Source: Pardosa pseudoannulata (taxonomy: Eukaryota > Arthropoda > Arachnida > Araneae > Lycosidae). From it: DNA of 64,000 nt. The notes below the pieces were generated by a model, which saw only the letters and a list, made by a program, of their open reading frames with translations, ran no database searches and was not told the DNA's origin. The position numbers were made by a program, and so were the translations under genes. How positions within the stretch are numbered: the first letter of the stretch is position 1; each line of letters starts with the position of its first letter. This document shows, piece after piece, positions 1 to 13,312 of this stretch. Location of the stretch: assembly GCA_032207245.1 (NCBI GenBank), contig CM063502.1, forward strand, positions 119,104,929-119,168,928, read 5' to 3'.

Positions 1-110
1 ACAAAAAATATATTTTCCATTTTTGCGATAATGTCCGCACTGACAATATGTTAATAGTGGTTATAAAAATACATGTCCGGTGTAGCAGCCAGACTTAGCC
101 AAATTAAGGG
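1..110 (-). mobile_element. TTAA-flanked MITE, truncated by the window edge
   Basis: This is one end of the 200-215 bp TTAA MITE family, which is complete at 30331-30532, 50009-50223 and 56030-56244. The right end reads CCAAATTAAGGG followed by TTAA at 111-114. The body shares the stretch around CCGGTGTAGCAGCCAGACTTAG with the other copies. The TTAA target and the C/G-rich tips suggest mobilisation by a piggyBac-type transposase, which is inference because the element encodes nothing. The left half lies outside the window. Confidence 0.75.
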
Positions 111-114
111 TTAA

Positions 115-1625
115 TACTTTAAAATAATAAAGAAATAGCTAAAGAATTAAATACTTCTACAAAATAGCCTTACGGAGATTCCAAACTTCATTTTCATTGT
201 AAGAGTATACTTAGCAAAATGCAGAACTGACAAATTATGATGGTAAAAATATATGTTGAAAAAAACAAAGTGTTTAAATTGTAGTGGAACTGAAAGTGTT
301 GTCTTAGAATTAAATTATTAATTTAGTATATATACTTAGTATATAAACTTAAACTTTCGTATATAATTTAATACCGTAATATATAATACTTACAGTTTAA
401 CTTAAATATACTTAAGTGACTCAAATATTTAAATGACCCTCAAGTAAATTGAATCTTGCTTTTGTTAATGCAGAGAGAAAGGAATGCATTTGTTTAAATT
501 TTGATTTTTCCTATTAGTTTAGGAGTTTAAAAACCATTATAATTTAAAAACATTTATTTAGTTTGTGAATAAGTATAAAATACCTTGTAAAATCGCATGT
601 GCATATTATTTTCTCTAAGACATATATTTTGAAAACTATTTTAAAGGTGAACTTAAATTGTAGAAATAAGTTCAAATTCATTAACGCCCTTAGTTAGTAA
701 TCTGAAAAAATTCGAATATTTAAAGGAAATTTGATATTTTACGTCGCAGCAAATTTTACTCATCTTCATTAAATTGAAGAACAGAATATAAAATTTCTTT
801 TCACAGAACATAATATAAAAATTCATTCAATAAGGAAATTAACTACTCAGTAACTACATTTTAAATATTCGGATTTTAGCAAGAATATAAAGACGTTTAC
901 TTAATCAAAAGGACACTTAAAGCTGTTAAATTTAGATATTTACAATAACGAAAACTATATGGCAGAATATTAAAAATACTTTAGAGGAATATATTTTTAA
1001 TAAATAATCGTTAAAACAACTCCTGAACACTTCTTTGCAATATCACGTGCAGATAGTTTATAAGATATTCATTTAGAGAAAGCAAACTCTCAGAATATTA
1101 AAAAGAACACAAGTGTTTATCAATATAATTAAGAAGTATCCACAATTACTTTTGATATTGATCTTATGTGTAAAACCAAACAAGAAGAACCGCACAAAAA
1201 TATTCTATTAAAATACTTCAGAATTCGCTTACAAGCTTTTACAAATGATCGATTCTTTCTCTTTAGCGAAATAAGTTGTAAATCATCATTTGTGTCTAAG
1301 AATATAGGGTTTTGTTACATTTAAATCAATCTACTACGTAGCACTAAGTTCAAAGGGAATTTTTGGCAGGCCTTTTGGCTGTGTTTAATGGTTACAGAAG
1401 ATGTCATTAACACATTTATTACCTCATGTTTACCCAGGTTTATGCCAAAAACAAGTTAAAAGAAAATACAATTAACATAAAGAGAATACCTTTGTTCAGG
1501 TTGACATGTGAATCGAGGACAGAGTGCTGAGGTAAGTCACACGAAGAGGATTACTTTATCAATGAATTACAGGTAAAAGGGTGTTGCTGTTATTTTCACA
1601 CATTGTTCCCAATTCAATGGAAGGT
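115..1625. other. AT-rich DNA with no recognised gene
   Basis: Nothing beyond AT-rich unique sequence is seen here. A plus-strand acceptor-like run ending TTCAG near 1500 and a donor-like GTAAGT near 1533 enclose only 32 bases. All three frames of those bases contain a stop, so I do not call an exon. Confidence 0.5.
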
Positions 1626-1712
1626 TGGATAGGAGTGCTAATGTCAATGTTTTGTTACTTGAGGTCTAATTAGACCGCTAAATACTCTTCAAACCAATTC
1701 CAAAGAGCTGTA
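1626..1712 (-). mobile_element. tRNA-headed SINE, 3' body fragment, diverged
   Basis: This matches the body of the SINE family seen best at 62833-63178 and 34652-34790. The diagnostic order is AGGAGTGCTA, a T-rich run, GAGG..TAATTAGACCG, CTACT.CTTCAA, then CCAATTCCAAA. The tRNA-like head (to the right in this orientation) is missing. It is an old copy with several substitutions. Confidence 0.5.
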
Positions 1713-2135
1713 TTCATTTATACTAACAGGGGGATCTTTACCCACAGATTAACTCTGAAAGTAGGCATCTTACCTAAAACTTTAATGTTCTACAAAGAAA
1801 GGCATATCATTCTTATGATTATCTTAATGATTCATAAAGATAACAGAGCTGGAGTTACTACTATAAGTTATTTTACCTATTAATTCCCCATTTATCTCAA
1901 TTTCATATAAAAATTAAAAAGCGGTAAGTGCGTTCTGTGTAGAAAAATTTCACAGTATCATTTAAATTTCATTACTTTGCAAATTCAGTATTTATATTAT
2001 TTAAAAATATTGGTTCAAGATGTTTTAGGACTCATTATTTGAGGTATCAAAACACGTGCATCCCACACAAAAACATACATTTTCTCAAATGATCAATAAA
2101 TTCAATTTAGGATAAAAGTATAGAAATGGTCTTAC

Positions 2136-2199
2136 CTAAAATTGCCTCTTGGTTTTGAGCCACTGTTGAGCACAGTCTCACTTGGTGGAAAAGGAGACT
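2136..2199 (-). CDS. candidate 64-nt coding exon of an unknown minus-strand gene
   Basis: Read on the minus strand, the sequence runs ATTTATTTCAG, then 64 exonic bases, then a GTAAGA donor. The segment has about 45% GC inside DNA of under 30%. One frame is fully open: two bases, twenty codons reading SPFPPSETVLNSG...RGNF, then two bases. It would therefore enter needing two bases to finish a codon and leave with two bases. That entry phase fits the exit phase of the other candidate exon at 53242-53298. The pyrimidine tract is only moderate, and a second AG two bases downstream is an alternative acceptor. I do not recognise the protein, and chance cannot be excluded. Confidence 0.4.
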
Positions 2200-4980
2200 C
2201 TGAAATAAATGATTTGAGTTTAGTAAAGAGAGAAATGCAGGAAACAATACGAATTTCTAAATAATCTACTATGACTTACATAAATAACTAGGACATAATC
2301 AAGTGTGAAAGGAAATGAGTCTAACAGGAAAAGTGAAAGCAAATATGAATAGATGCTTAGAATGACAAAGGTTTGCTCTCATTACGAGACTACATTTGTA
2401 ATTTATACGACTACTTTCGAGATAAGCTAAACTTACGCATAAAGCAATAGAGTTCAATTCTAGAGCGTAATTGAAATCGTATGTAAACGATTCGTTCATT
2501 TAAAATTATGCTTTTAATAAAAGCTGCCATTATAAACTGTGGTAGGTATAACAATATAGCCACAGACGTGGCAAAAGTCTCTTAAAAACGACAGTACTTG
2601 TTATACTTTATATTAAACATGTTTAGGATTTTACGCAGTGCTTTAAATTTGAAAGTAGTTCAAATACAACACAACGCTTATTTATGAATTTTTTCATTTT
2701 ATCAAACAATAGAAAGCTTTCCTGTGTTCGCTTAACAGTTAAAAAACACATGAAAAGTAAATGCAGATCTTAAAACTAATTGATGTTAATTTTTCAAACC
2801 AACAATAATAAATCTATTCATTAAAAAGTGCATTTTATTATGATATTTTTAATAAGTTATAACACCGTATTGGAAAACAACATTTTTGAACTTAAAATTA
2901 TTTTACACCAAGGGATGGGAAATATTAATTCGGACATTTTCAAAAGATATTTAAGTAACAGAAATAAAATTATAACAATACTTATAGTACCATTTTGCAG
3001 TTTTAATATGCAACAAGTAAGTTGTTAGAAATTATAAAATAAAAGTTATATTTTGGTGTCCAGAAAATATGCAAGTTCTGTTCATGCAGATGAACAAGAA
3101 AATTTCTAGAACATATGCGTAATATGTGTTATATTAGAATATTATTAGAAATAATTATCAAAATGAAGAGGAAAAAATAGTTTTTATATCGTTTTAAATA
3201 GTTTTATTTTGGATCGACTTCAGTTAAACATTAACAAAGTGTATTTGTTAGTAAGGAAGCTCGAATAATTTGTTCAATACTACCAATTCAACAGAAGAAA
3301 AACTATTCAGAAATTCCGTTCTCTTAAAATGCAAGCCATGGTTTTTATTAGGAAGATATGAAATATTTTTGTTTTATCCAAAGAGTTTATTTTAAAGTAG
3401 TAGACTGGCAACAACAAATATATAACTTTATTGTCGCCTCTTTTTGTAAAGATGAAACATTTCCTTCAAAATTCTACCATACGTTTTATATGATAATAGG
3501 GCAACACTAAGCAGCTATATTTTCCTAAAACATACCAAAAATCTTTGTCCATTATTCGTTTTACTTGACAAAAAATTATACTGAACATTGAGTTTTCTTT
3601 CTTACTTTTATGCATATTAAACACTCTTTACGCACTTTCTATTTAGAATATACAGATAAGTTTAATAAAATAACAGTTTAATCCCGTGGATGATTTTTTT
3701 AATAAAATAAATCTAGCTTAAATTTTATAGTAATAATCCCAGTAAGTCAAATTAAAAGTCAATGCTAAATTACAAATGCTGTAAAAATAATGATATTAAA
3801 AAGGTTTAGGAAAATAAACTAATTAGCCTTATAAAAAAAGACATTTTAATCATTTGTACTTTGTAAGACATCGCTAAGATTCTGTTTAAAGAGATTAGAA
3901 ACTTTTCAACGGATTTAAGTCAAGCTTATCAAGACAAGGATTATTCAATAATCCGTTTCTTTTTTCAGTTACTACTTACATACAAATCTTACATTATATT
4001 ATTAGAAATACTTATGATACAAGTTTTTTTTAACTGGCCACCAGATGGCGAAGTTTTCAAGAAGCGGTTGTTTAATGCTACACGGAATATACAACAAAAT
4101 CAATAAATACATTTTTCTCTGAAAACGAGAAATCTGAGAATAACAAATCATCGATGTTTCAAAAAGTCATAACTTAAAATGGGTAAATAACACAAAAATG
4201 CAATATGAATTTTAAAATGATATTGCTATGAAACCACGATGCAGTTATTTTATTTGTTTGACATCTGTTTAAATACTAGAGAATTTTCTTTAATTAGGAA
4301 ATCAATATGCGATGCTTTACTTCAAATGCTTAAGGCAAAATCTTTCAATGCATACTAATTATTTTCCCTTGCAATGAAAAAGGTGTTTTAGGATGATTTC
4401 AGAAAATTATTATACTATGTTCGGCATGAACAAAGGTTATAAAATTTGAAGCATTGTGATCTTAATTATAAAATGTAGTTGAGGCTCGTCCTTATTTTAT
4501 ATTTTTTATTAATTAAAAAAGAAATAAAAACGACCTTCTTTCTTTGCTGACCTTAAAGACTAGAGATAGAACTGTCAAAAACAAAATACTTCCTCTAAAA
4601 TAACTACGCAGTACTTTAAACACAAGCAAGTTCATGGACCACATTCGCACAAACCTATTAGAGAAATCAAAACTATATCATTACAAGCGTTTGACTACGA
4701 AATCATCTAGTGTTTTTTTTATTTTGGAATTAAGTAAAGGCATATTGCTTTCAAACAAAACAACCAGACTCAAGAAGACTAATAAAAATTTAATTAAAGA
4801 AAAAATCGGGAATCGGACACCCATTTAAAAAGTCTTATTTCCGCCGTCGCCTTGCTTATATAAACACACAACTTTTAGTAACAGACTTGATTGATGATTG
4901 CGCACAGATGTGTAGAAAGATGATCTAAAATACCCACTGGACGAAAAAGAAAAAGTTGTCGAAAATCTTCTAAAAAAGAC
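2200..4980. other. AT-rich DNA with no recognised gene
   Basis: This stretch is unique AT-rich sequence. Short open frames at 2299-2499, 2828-3028 and 4634-4828 have AT-biased composition typical of chance and no family signature. It would be intronic if the candidate minus-strand exons are real. Confidence 0.5.
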
Positions 4981-5400
4981 AAATTAGGCTGTCACATTCA
5001 TCGAGAGGAAAAAAAATATTCCAGTGATGAGGTCTCGCAAAACATGTACACGCACGGCATCCTTCAGTCTCCCTAGAAATGTGATAAAGGACTTCCTTTT
5101 CCTCTACCACGCCTGTTAGCAACATCGGCACAATGACAGCTCGAATTGCACCTGAAGATTCAGATTATTTATCCGTGTAGTGACAGAATGTTAAAGATTA
5201 TACAAGGATTGAAACATGTTTAAGAAAGAGCCATAGAGTACTGGCGTTTTATTAATAACGGTGTTCGTGTGGGAAGGACTTTTTGTACACCTTCATAAGT
5301 AGGTGTGTGCAAGGCTGTAACCATAGAGTAAGAGGGGACTCGAACCACCCTCCCCTACCCAATCCTCTTCAAAATTCTAATGTTTACTGTATAACATTTT
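4981..5400. other. GC-richer island with a tRNA-type B box and a direct repeat
   Basis: GC rises visibly here. On the minus strand, 5334-5346 reads GGTTCGAGTCCCC, an excellent match to a Pol III B box, as in a tRNA T-arm. I find no convincing A box at the expected distance, so this is at best a SINE or tRNA-pseudogene fragment of a different type from the main SINE. A 10-bp direct repeat, CCATAGAGTA, lies at 5231-5240 and 5321-5330. The plus strand at about 5121-5180 has a long pyrimidine tract, an AG and an open run of about 20 codons ending in TAG, but that length is weak evidence. Confidence 0.35.
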
Positions 5401-5695
5401 AACTTTGAAATAAAAATATATTATAAAATATAAAAATTTTTTAATACTGCATACTTCACCAAAATTTCTAAATAAAAATTTCTGCTTCTAAAATTATCTA
5501 CCTTCATAATTTCAGTATTTTTGCTATAAATTATTTTGCGTGTTTAGCAAAATATTACACAAAACTGTGCATGAAATTTTATATTATATAATAAATTTAT
5601 GCAATTTTTATTACGATTCTTAATAAAAAAAATATTAATCTTCAAACATTTTTTTACTAAATTTAAAATTTAGTTAAATAGCGATTATTACTTGA

Positions 5696-5860
5696 GAAGG
5701 GAGGGCGCTTAATCCAGTTAAACTCCTACCCAAGAATCTAAATCCTGGCTACAATTTTGTGCTACACAATATTGCGCATGGGAATATAAATATATTTAAC
5801 ATATTGCGTGCGGGGCAATTCGCAGCGGAATTGTACCGGGAGCTGGCGTTTTGCACGTAA
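5696..5860 (+). pseudogene. open frame of 54 codons without ATG, possible coding remnant
   Basis: The frame is open from just after a TGA to the TAA at 5858-5860. It is GC-richer than its surroundings and has a protein-like composition at its end (ILRAGQFAAELYRELAF). No Met start, clear acceptor or donor was found. It could be a terminal exon, a transposon coding remnant or chance. I do not recognise the family. Confidence 0.2.
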
Positions 5861-5869
5861 ATTTAGTTA

Positions 5870-8800
5870 TTCAGTTAAATCTCAATAGATCGAAAATTAT
5901 TTAATTTTTTAACCAACTTTTCGTATTTTATATTGAAATATATAAACAAATATATAAATAGAAATATATAAAAAACAATAAGATTTTTGTAAATAAAAAA
6001 TATTTTTAGTGGATAAATTTATAACAGTATAGTAAATATAAAAAATCAAATAGAAATAGTAGTATATAGTTTTAATTTTTTCCCGTTCTGTGGTTGCGTA
6101 TCGACTGATGTAAAAAGTAGTTTTTATTTCTCTAATTTTTTCCAGAATCTAAGTAGTAAACAAGAACAGTCGGCTTCGTTTTCCTGTATATACCGTTATT
6201 TTTGTACCCACAAACAAACCATATTGTTAAACTAACCCGTACCAGTACGTGACCCGCGCTCAAGTATCAGAAAACGTACGTGTCCTGCATACAATGTGTT
6301 AATTTTATGTATGTCAATGCAATCATTATATTAAACATTAATATTAAATTTATTGTTCATTAAATTTTACGTTTTTTAGTTATACAGCGAAATTTAAGGA
6401 GGGGGAGAACTCAGTCTAGTTTTAGCACCCACGGAAACTAAATTCTCGCGAAGGACCTGGGTATGTGACATTATAAATATACGAATACAACTTTTCTTGG
6501 TGTAAACATGACAATATACATTAATATCACATTCTTCTACATTGTTTTTTAATACTCAATCTATAGTGTTAAAGAATGTAAATTTGAAATAAATTCAACA
6601 ACACAGCTAATTTGATAAGTTATGGCTAACAGCGTCCGGAGAAAAATTAATCTAGAAATTGGCAACTTATCAAGAACTGCCAGCAAGCAACCGAATAAAT
6701 GTATATTCACTCAAGACTTTATCACAACGTAAGCGTAGATAAAAACATTAAAGATAAACTCATTAGCATTTTTCTTGACATTTTGAAACAGATTTCAGCG
6801 AGAGTTTCAACATTAAAATTTCAGTTCGCATATAAGTTTTTTAGACTCTTTGAAATGATAGATTAACGATACTGGAAGAGGAAATTCAAGCACCCAGAAA
6901 TATTTTTTAAAAGACAGCAAGCCTGATCAGAAGCAATATACTAACATACAGACATGCAACAAAATTTTAATTCACGGGAAAGTTTGGTTGATATATTGGA
7001 AATAAAATTTGATCTAAAAGCTGAACACAAATCTTATCTTAAGGTGGCACTAATCACTTGAAAACAATACAAAATACAAAAGTTCGTGACAAGTTCTGAC
7101 TGTTACAGTTAAGTATGTTTTGACTGGTAATTTGTATTATTCTGTAAAGGATACTTTTATCGAAGTTTAGAAAGCGATACATAAAAGATCGTAATTTTCC
7201 CTAGGATTGAAATTCTTCAGAAAATTGGAATTCCATGAAGGCGCAAAATAGCTTCAGTGACAGTCTAACAAAATTTAAATAAACTGTAGAGTAAATGTTT
7301 TTGCGAGTCTTCGGTAAAGGAGTAATTTTCTTTCGATTATTATTCCAAAAACATTACAAAAGTTATACAGCTGACTTATCATAGTTATCAATTAAGCCTT
7401 ATAATTTTGATTTTATTTATAAATCAAAAATTTTTTTAACTCCCTTGTTACAAATTACTCAATGAATATTTTTAACGTGTCATTCTAATAAATTATTAAT
7501 TATGAGTTATAATAAAAATTCTATATGAAAAAGTAGACATAGTAAATTCATTTCAATTCAAAACAATATTAAATTTTCAGCTGTCCTAAAAAGTTCGATA
7601 TCAATGCAAAAGGTTAATTAATAAAACTACTAAGGATGATTAAAATAGAGCAATATTTTAAATTTACATTCCTAAATATAATGTATTTACATCTTTGAAT
7701 GAAACTATGACCTTTATCTCATTTTACCAAACAAGGATAGACATCTAATCTATTATACGTAGACATGCATGATTATTCCAATTAGGTGAAATAAACAATC
7801 GATAGTTGTAATCTGCATTTATTTTTGTTTAACTTTAGAAGTAATCAGATAAAGTTGATGAGAGATACTACAGTTTTGTTATTTTTAATGTAAGAATTCG
7901 AGTTACCACTTTACATAAGCAAATAATCATCAGATTATTAGCTTATGTAAAGATTGCACAACCCTAAGTTTAGAGCAAATCAAAGATACAGAAATTTCAA
8001 GTATTCAAGACTTATAAAAATTGCACGGTAAAGTTTCCATTGTATGGATTCATAAGTCAAACCAACTTGCCCTCATCCTACTGATGTGAAATAGTTTTGT
8101 TTTTATTTTCTTTAATTTTTTCTGAATATTTAATCTTACAAGTAATTCGAACAAACTTCGAACAGTCTACAATATAAGACTGAGAACAAAGTATATTGAA
8201 AACATTCTCAGATATTCAATTTCATGTGTCAAATGACATATCATTAATATTTAGAGTAAAACAGGGAGAAAATACTCGTAAAAAGGAGATAAACAGAAGC
8301 GAGTTCAGGAAACATGCAAACTCCTTTTGTCCTTTTTCGTATTTCTCTCCTATAAGCTTTTTTACCCCATTCTGAAGACAGGCTGAGTGGGCGTTTTGCA
8401 CCGAATTCAATTTCTCCCCGTGATATTTCAGCTTTTAAAATGAAACAATACTTTTTCTTTGAAATAATATAACTTCATGGTTTCAAGAAACTCCGATAAA
8501 ACGTAAAAATATCTCCACGGCCCCGAAATTTGAATTTTTTCACCGGAACTGTGAAAAGAAAGCTTTCATAAGAATTGAAACTTCACATGAATGTTTTAAA
8601 CAATTTTCTCCTCAGAGCGAGTTCTTTCTCTCCCTCAACTATTACAAAAAAGCAAAAAATTTAAACGTTCCTCAGATTTGAAATTTTTCTCTTTTAACTC
8701 CTCGAGTAATCATATGCATACTTAGATTACAGCTACAGTAATTTTAACGAAACAATAAAAGAACAGTACTTGTTTTCTGAATCGATAAACTACTCAGTTC

Positions 8801-9750
8801 TCTACAGATCTCAGTATCGTTGAGAGAATTACTTCGAACTGAAATGCATTATGGATTAGATACGCTACTGCAAGTGATTACTGAGCTTACAATTCTGGAC
8901 ATTTTACATGCTCCATCTAACGAAGCGCTATTATTTCAATGAAAACTACGAAATAAACTGGAATGATTGCTTACAAAATTTAAAATATTTTTAAAATTCT
9001 TATAACTTGCGTTTCTCTTTCGATGACAATATTTTGATTACAGTACTTCATTTTTTAATGTTTGATATTACTTTATATACATAAAAAAGACAGGAATTGC
9101 GCAAATCATCTTTTTTTTTCTTTTAAAAGTGTTCATTTATAACAAGTTTAATAATAACCAAACCCATTTAAAATATCCTTGTTTGATGGACAAGCAAGAA
9201 ATTTAAGGAAGTAAATTTTATTTTTGAGCCAAAATTATCAGTATTTATTTAAATGTTAATATCTTGTATGAAAATTTGTTTTGTAATTACATTACACACA
9301 GTATCATCAACTTTAAAACGTTTGTTAATAAATAAAACCATATGTTTTCGACATGAATAATACGAACAAATGAAATAAGCGAAGATATTTTAAAAACTTT
9401 TCTAAATATTTCTGATTAGAACATTTACTATAACACATATAATCTTAACTAAATAAAGTATCATTTACCTCTTCAAAAAGCTTGCATCAATATTGTTATG
9501 AAAAAATAAAAGGCTGCTTGTTGTGCTTAGTTACTATTTAAACTTATGGATGAAGGAAAAATAAGAGCTTCATAACATGCTATTTTCCGTTTCTTCATGG
9601 TTATAATAGTGCAAGTAAGAGACTAAATTGATTAATGTTTTATAATAAATAATATTCTTTATATACATGAAGAATTCTAACTTGTAGAATTTATCGTATT
9701 TACTTCAACTCAAAGGTTTATTGCATTGAGAAATTTAGACTAGTTGGTTT
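5870..9750. other. AT-rich DNA with no recognised gene
   Basis: This stretch holds no supported gene. A short GC-richer patch at about 6395-6465 begins with a G-rich run and has no open frame of note. The only structure I can support is the hairpin at 7909-7952, listed separately. Confidence 0.5.
7909..7952. repeat. 44-bp inverted repeat (20-bp arms, 4-base loop)
   Basis: The left arm is 7909-7928, beginning CTTTACATAAGC. The right arm is 7933-7952, ending GCTTATGTAAAG. They pair at 19 of 20 positions around the loop ATCA. It is not the end of any element I can see. Confidence 0.75.
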
Positions 9751-9754
9751 AGGT

Positions 9755-10039
9755 CAGTGTTTTCCAAACTGTAGGTCGTGATAAAACCTGGAATGCATTT
9801 GCTCGAATGAAGTCTTGCCACAATTTTACCCGAATGTGTTGTATTTAAAATCCTCTTTAAATGACTTGGTAGTAACATGACAAAGTAGCGGAAAATACTA
9901 AACTAAAGAAAGTATTTTTTTAACTGAAATAGAGTCAAGTACATAAAACAAAATTTCATTGTGGTAAAGATAAAATGTGTCGCTATAAAGTTTTTCTAAA
10001 AAAGTAGGTCGCAATTTTTAAAAGTTTAGGAAGCCCTTG
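9755..10039. mobile_element. hAT-like non-autonomous element (MITE)
   Basis: The left end reads CAGTGTTTTCCAAACTGTAGG. The inverted right end reads CAAGGGCTTCCTAAACTTTT, and GTAGGTCG / CGACCTAC occurs inside both ends. This CA.(G/T)G.TT.C.AAACT pattern is typical of hAT superfamily termini. The length of 285 bp leaves no room for a transposase. The flanking 8-mers (GTTTAGGT and TATAGAGT) agree only partly, so the target duplication is decayed or the ends are slightly misplaced. Confidence 0.55.
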
Positions 10040-12959
10040 TATAGAGTAGTACAATCAATGTACCTACTAGGAGAAGGACGACTAATTATATGACGAACAT
10101 TAACTAAAATCTATTCTGAAGGGTTTTAACATATAAATGCCTAACGCCCCTTTTAACAGACAGCTAAAAAATAGAATTTTTATCCTTTCTCAGAAAGAGT
10201 TTTCCTTTTCAACGAAGGTAGATGACAATCCAACGAATACTCTACCAAGTTTTCAAGAATCTGCTATTTATATTTTCATCTGGATTGACATTTTAGAATT
10301 TTTCGAAACTCGGACTTAAATATAAGTTTTCGGTAGATACATCGACTGAAGTTAAAATAAATAGCTTTATCCATTATAAAGCTTTATTGTACAATACTGT
10401 GTTTGTATACGGTTCAAAGAAGTATCACCAAGTTTTCATTTTTTAAAAAAATAAATGGCATTCTATGATGTTTAAAAATCAATAAAACGAATTGTAAAAT
10501 TTAAAGTTTTTTTTAAAATGTTGTTTGTTTTTCTTTTTGCTGTAAATAACTTAAATATTCGCCAATGAAATATTCATCATAAATAGCTCGAACATTAATA
10601 GGTTAAACATTCATACCAAACATTCAGACTAAATCTGATTCAAAACGTCATTGCTCTGTCTAACCAGTTATACGTCTTTAGACTCGTTAAGTTTTAATTA
10701 ACTTAGAAAATAAACATAGGTCTCTGTAGACTAAAAAAAAAATCTCATATGTAACAGAAAAGTTAAACAACTTACTTCAGCAATAACAATTAATACTTTT
10801 CCACACATCTTAACCACACAAACATAGGCAAAACTAATAAAATTAAGTCTGAAGATATCAATATATAGCCAAATAAAACATTTATAGTTTACAAATTGAT
10901 AACAACGAGGAAAAAGATGCAATTCAAAATAGCAAGAGATTTAATAATTAGTATATTAGTACAATATAAAAAGTATAAATTAAAACAAATTAAACATTTT
11001 CTTTGACAAATCAAGACTGAAAACAAATGTTTACGAATAGAAATTATATTTCATCTAGACGGTGGCACTATGAAATGGCTATTAAAAATACCAAAGGCGA
11101 GAATTTTCACTTTTTATATTAAAAAAAAAACATGACATGAAATACAAGAGACATTTACAAATTTTTATCCAAAAAAAGATGAAAGAGAATTATCTTTAAT
11201 AGCTTTTACTTTCGTAGGAATAGGGGTTGAGAGAAACCATTCATGCTTCAAATTTAAATGTTTCTATTGATTGCTGTTTCGATTTGCGGGAAATCAATAC
11301 TCCCCTACAAGCATTACCACAAAAGGACTTTAAAATATTTAGTGGATTTTCTATGGCGTTTCATTTGGTCTGAAAATATCAAATATTGTTGCTTTGAAAG
11401 GGAAGAAGGTTATATAAGCTTCTGTTTTATAATTTGACAATAAATCTAGGAATGTTTTTCTTTCTAGCTTTACACTTGAGCGGTTTAATATTTAACATCA
11501 TGTGAGCAATAAGTAAATAAGCGTAATACAGAACATAATTTCATATTTCTTCAGTGAATACTGTGTAAGCAGTTTTTGTAAAATTATACCGTTTAGTTAA
11601 ATATTTTCAAAAAAATATTAAAAACAATCTAAGCACACTTAAAATTTCATAAGTAACAGAAAACATAATTACAAGGATATCATACATCTTTTTTTTTGTC
11701 AACTCCAGTTAAACCTTTTTGATAAATAACCCGAATAAACTAACATTAAACTTGCACCTTGGAGAAAAATAAACATATATACAGCATAAACACTACTTAG
11801 AGAATAACTAAACAAAAATTGACAACTTTTTTTTAAAATAGTTTGGTAATATTTTTAACTAGACATTTACTCAATAGCTATCAATTCTGAAACCAGCCAA
11901 TTTAAGTAAACATGGTATTGGACAGTTAAATTTAAGGAGAATGCAGAAGGGTTTAAAAGCTATCGTAAACAATATCTGCAAGATAAAATAAAAAGCAACC
12001 CCACCCTCTCATTTCCTACCAAATCATGCCGAATGTTCAGATGTAAAACTTAAGTAAACATTCAAACTAGTAGAAACAATTTAACAGAACGAAACGAAAA
12101 TTTCAGATGAATTATCTTACGGTGTAAATACGAAAGAGCTTTCTATTTAACAATGAAACGTAAAGATATTCTTTGAAATTTATACAAATTAAATTACACA
12201 TTTACACAAAGTCTGCAATATTACAACAGACGACACATCATGATGTTAAATATGGTTATGAAACCAAAAATTTGATTTCATGAAGTAAAATTACTCCCAA
12301 TTCTAGTATTTGCATAATTTATCATACATATTCTCTTCTTCAATCGAAAAAAAAAAACAGGTTCTTAGTCAAAGCATTTAGTTATTTGCATTTTAAAATA
12401 CAATCAATCATCACAGAAATTTATTAGTCAACATAAATGCCTTCCAAATAATGCAATGACATTTTAGATATTTGAATATAAAGTTTGAAAACCTTTAAAT
12501 ATAGCAAGAAACTATTTTTTTTTAATCTGCAGGCAGAATTTTTTTTTACCTTCAATTATTCATATATTTTTGCAAGGTTTATTACCAGCTATTCAAAGGG
12601 AAACTACAGAACAAATGACTAAATGAGAAAAAAACAGCAGCGCTAAATGCGGCACTAGCCATATCTTTATACATTTTAATAGCATATAAAACAAAAATTG
12701 TGCTACGAAAATACATTGAAAAATGCGCATTTGCACTGCGAAAATGGAAAAGAGGCAAATAATATTTTTATTCTTAGAATTATAATCACGCAATATTTTT
12801 TCCTGAGCGTTCCCGATAAGTAATAAAATATTTCAAACCTTTCAAAACGTTTCACCAAATAATTCTTAAATTAGAAATTTATTTTCATACATATCTCTGT
12901 GAATTTCTTTTTACAGACTAGAAACAAATAACAGCGTATTATCTGTAGTCCTTTGAAAA
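10040..12959. other. AT-rich DNA with no recognised gene
   Basis: Open frames at 10137-10319, 10731-10922 and 12593-12793 are 60-66 codons. They have no recognisable motif and no convincing splice or promoter context. I treat them as chance. Confidence 0.45.
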
Positions 12960-13055
12960 TGAGTGGCTTGTTAGGAGTGTCACAGTCTTTCGTTTACAAT
13001 GCTATAGCTAATTAGACCGGAGTCTACTGATTAAAGCTGATTTCGAAAGGCTTTA
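12960..13055 (-). mobile_element. tRNA-headed SINE, diverged body fragment
   Basis: It shares the SINE body order AGGAGTG..ACAGTCT, GCTA..GCTAATTAGACCGGAG, CTACTGATTAAAGC and GATTTCGAAAGGC with the other copies. The head with the B box is not recognisable. A second copy in the same orientation starts about 260 bp downstream. Confidence 0.5.
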
Positions 13056-13164
13056 ACCTTTACTGATATAAACTAATTGGAAAAAGCATGCAACTATAAT
13101 TTGTCCAAATGAACCCCGACAATAAAATCAGACGCGCATTGCACATCATTCCCACTTTAGAAGC

Positions 13165-13203
13165 AAATGGTAAGTAACGTGCATTGTACGTCACTTACCA
13201 TTT
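13165..13203. repeat. 39-bp imperfect palindrome
   Basis: AAATGGTAAGT (13165-13175) is repeated inverted as ACTTACCATTT (13193-13203), with a partly self-complementary middle. It lies between two SINE fragments. Its function is unknown. Confidence 0.6.
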
Positions 13204-13312
13204 ACTTTGCAATGCAAAAAATGCAAGGTTAATGCAAGAAATTTGCCCCTACGAACAAAATGCTAACACTACCTGATCTTCTATCATTGGGCTCATTGTA
13301 GAATTATAAAAA

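Noticed and set aside
1500..1535. Plus-strand acceptor TTCAG and donor GTAAGT around 32 bases
   Set aside because: All three frames of the 32 bases contain a stop, so it is not a coding exon. A non-coding exon cannot be shown from sequence alone.
4981..5060. Minus-strand open run (RLKDAVRVHVLRDLITG) after an acceptor-like TTTCTAG
   Set aside because: There is no donor at its end and the run is only about 20 codons. It is too weak to list as an exon.
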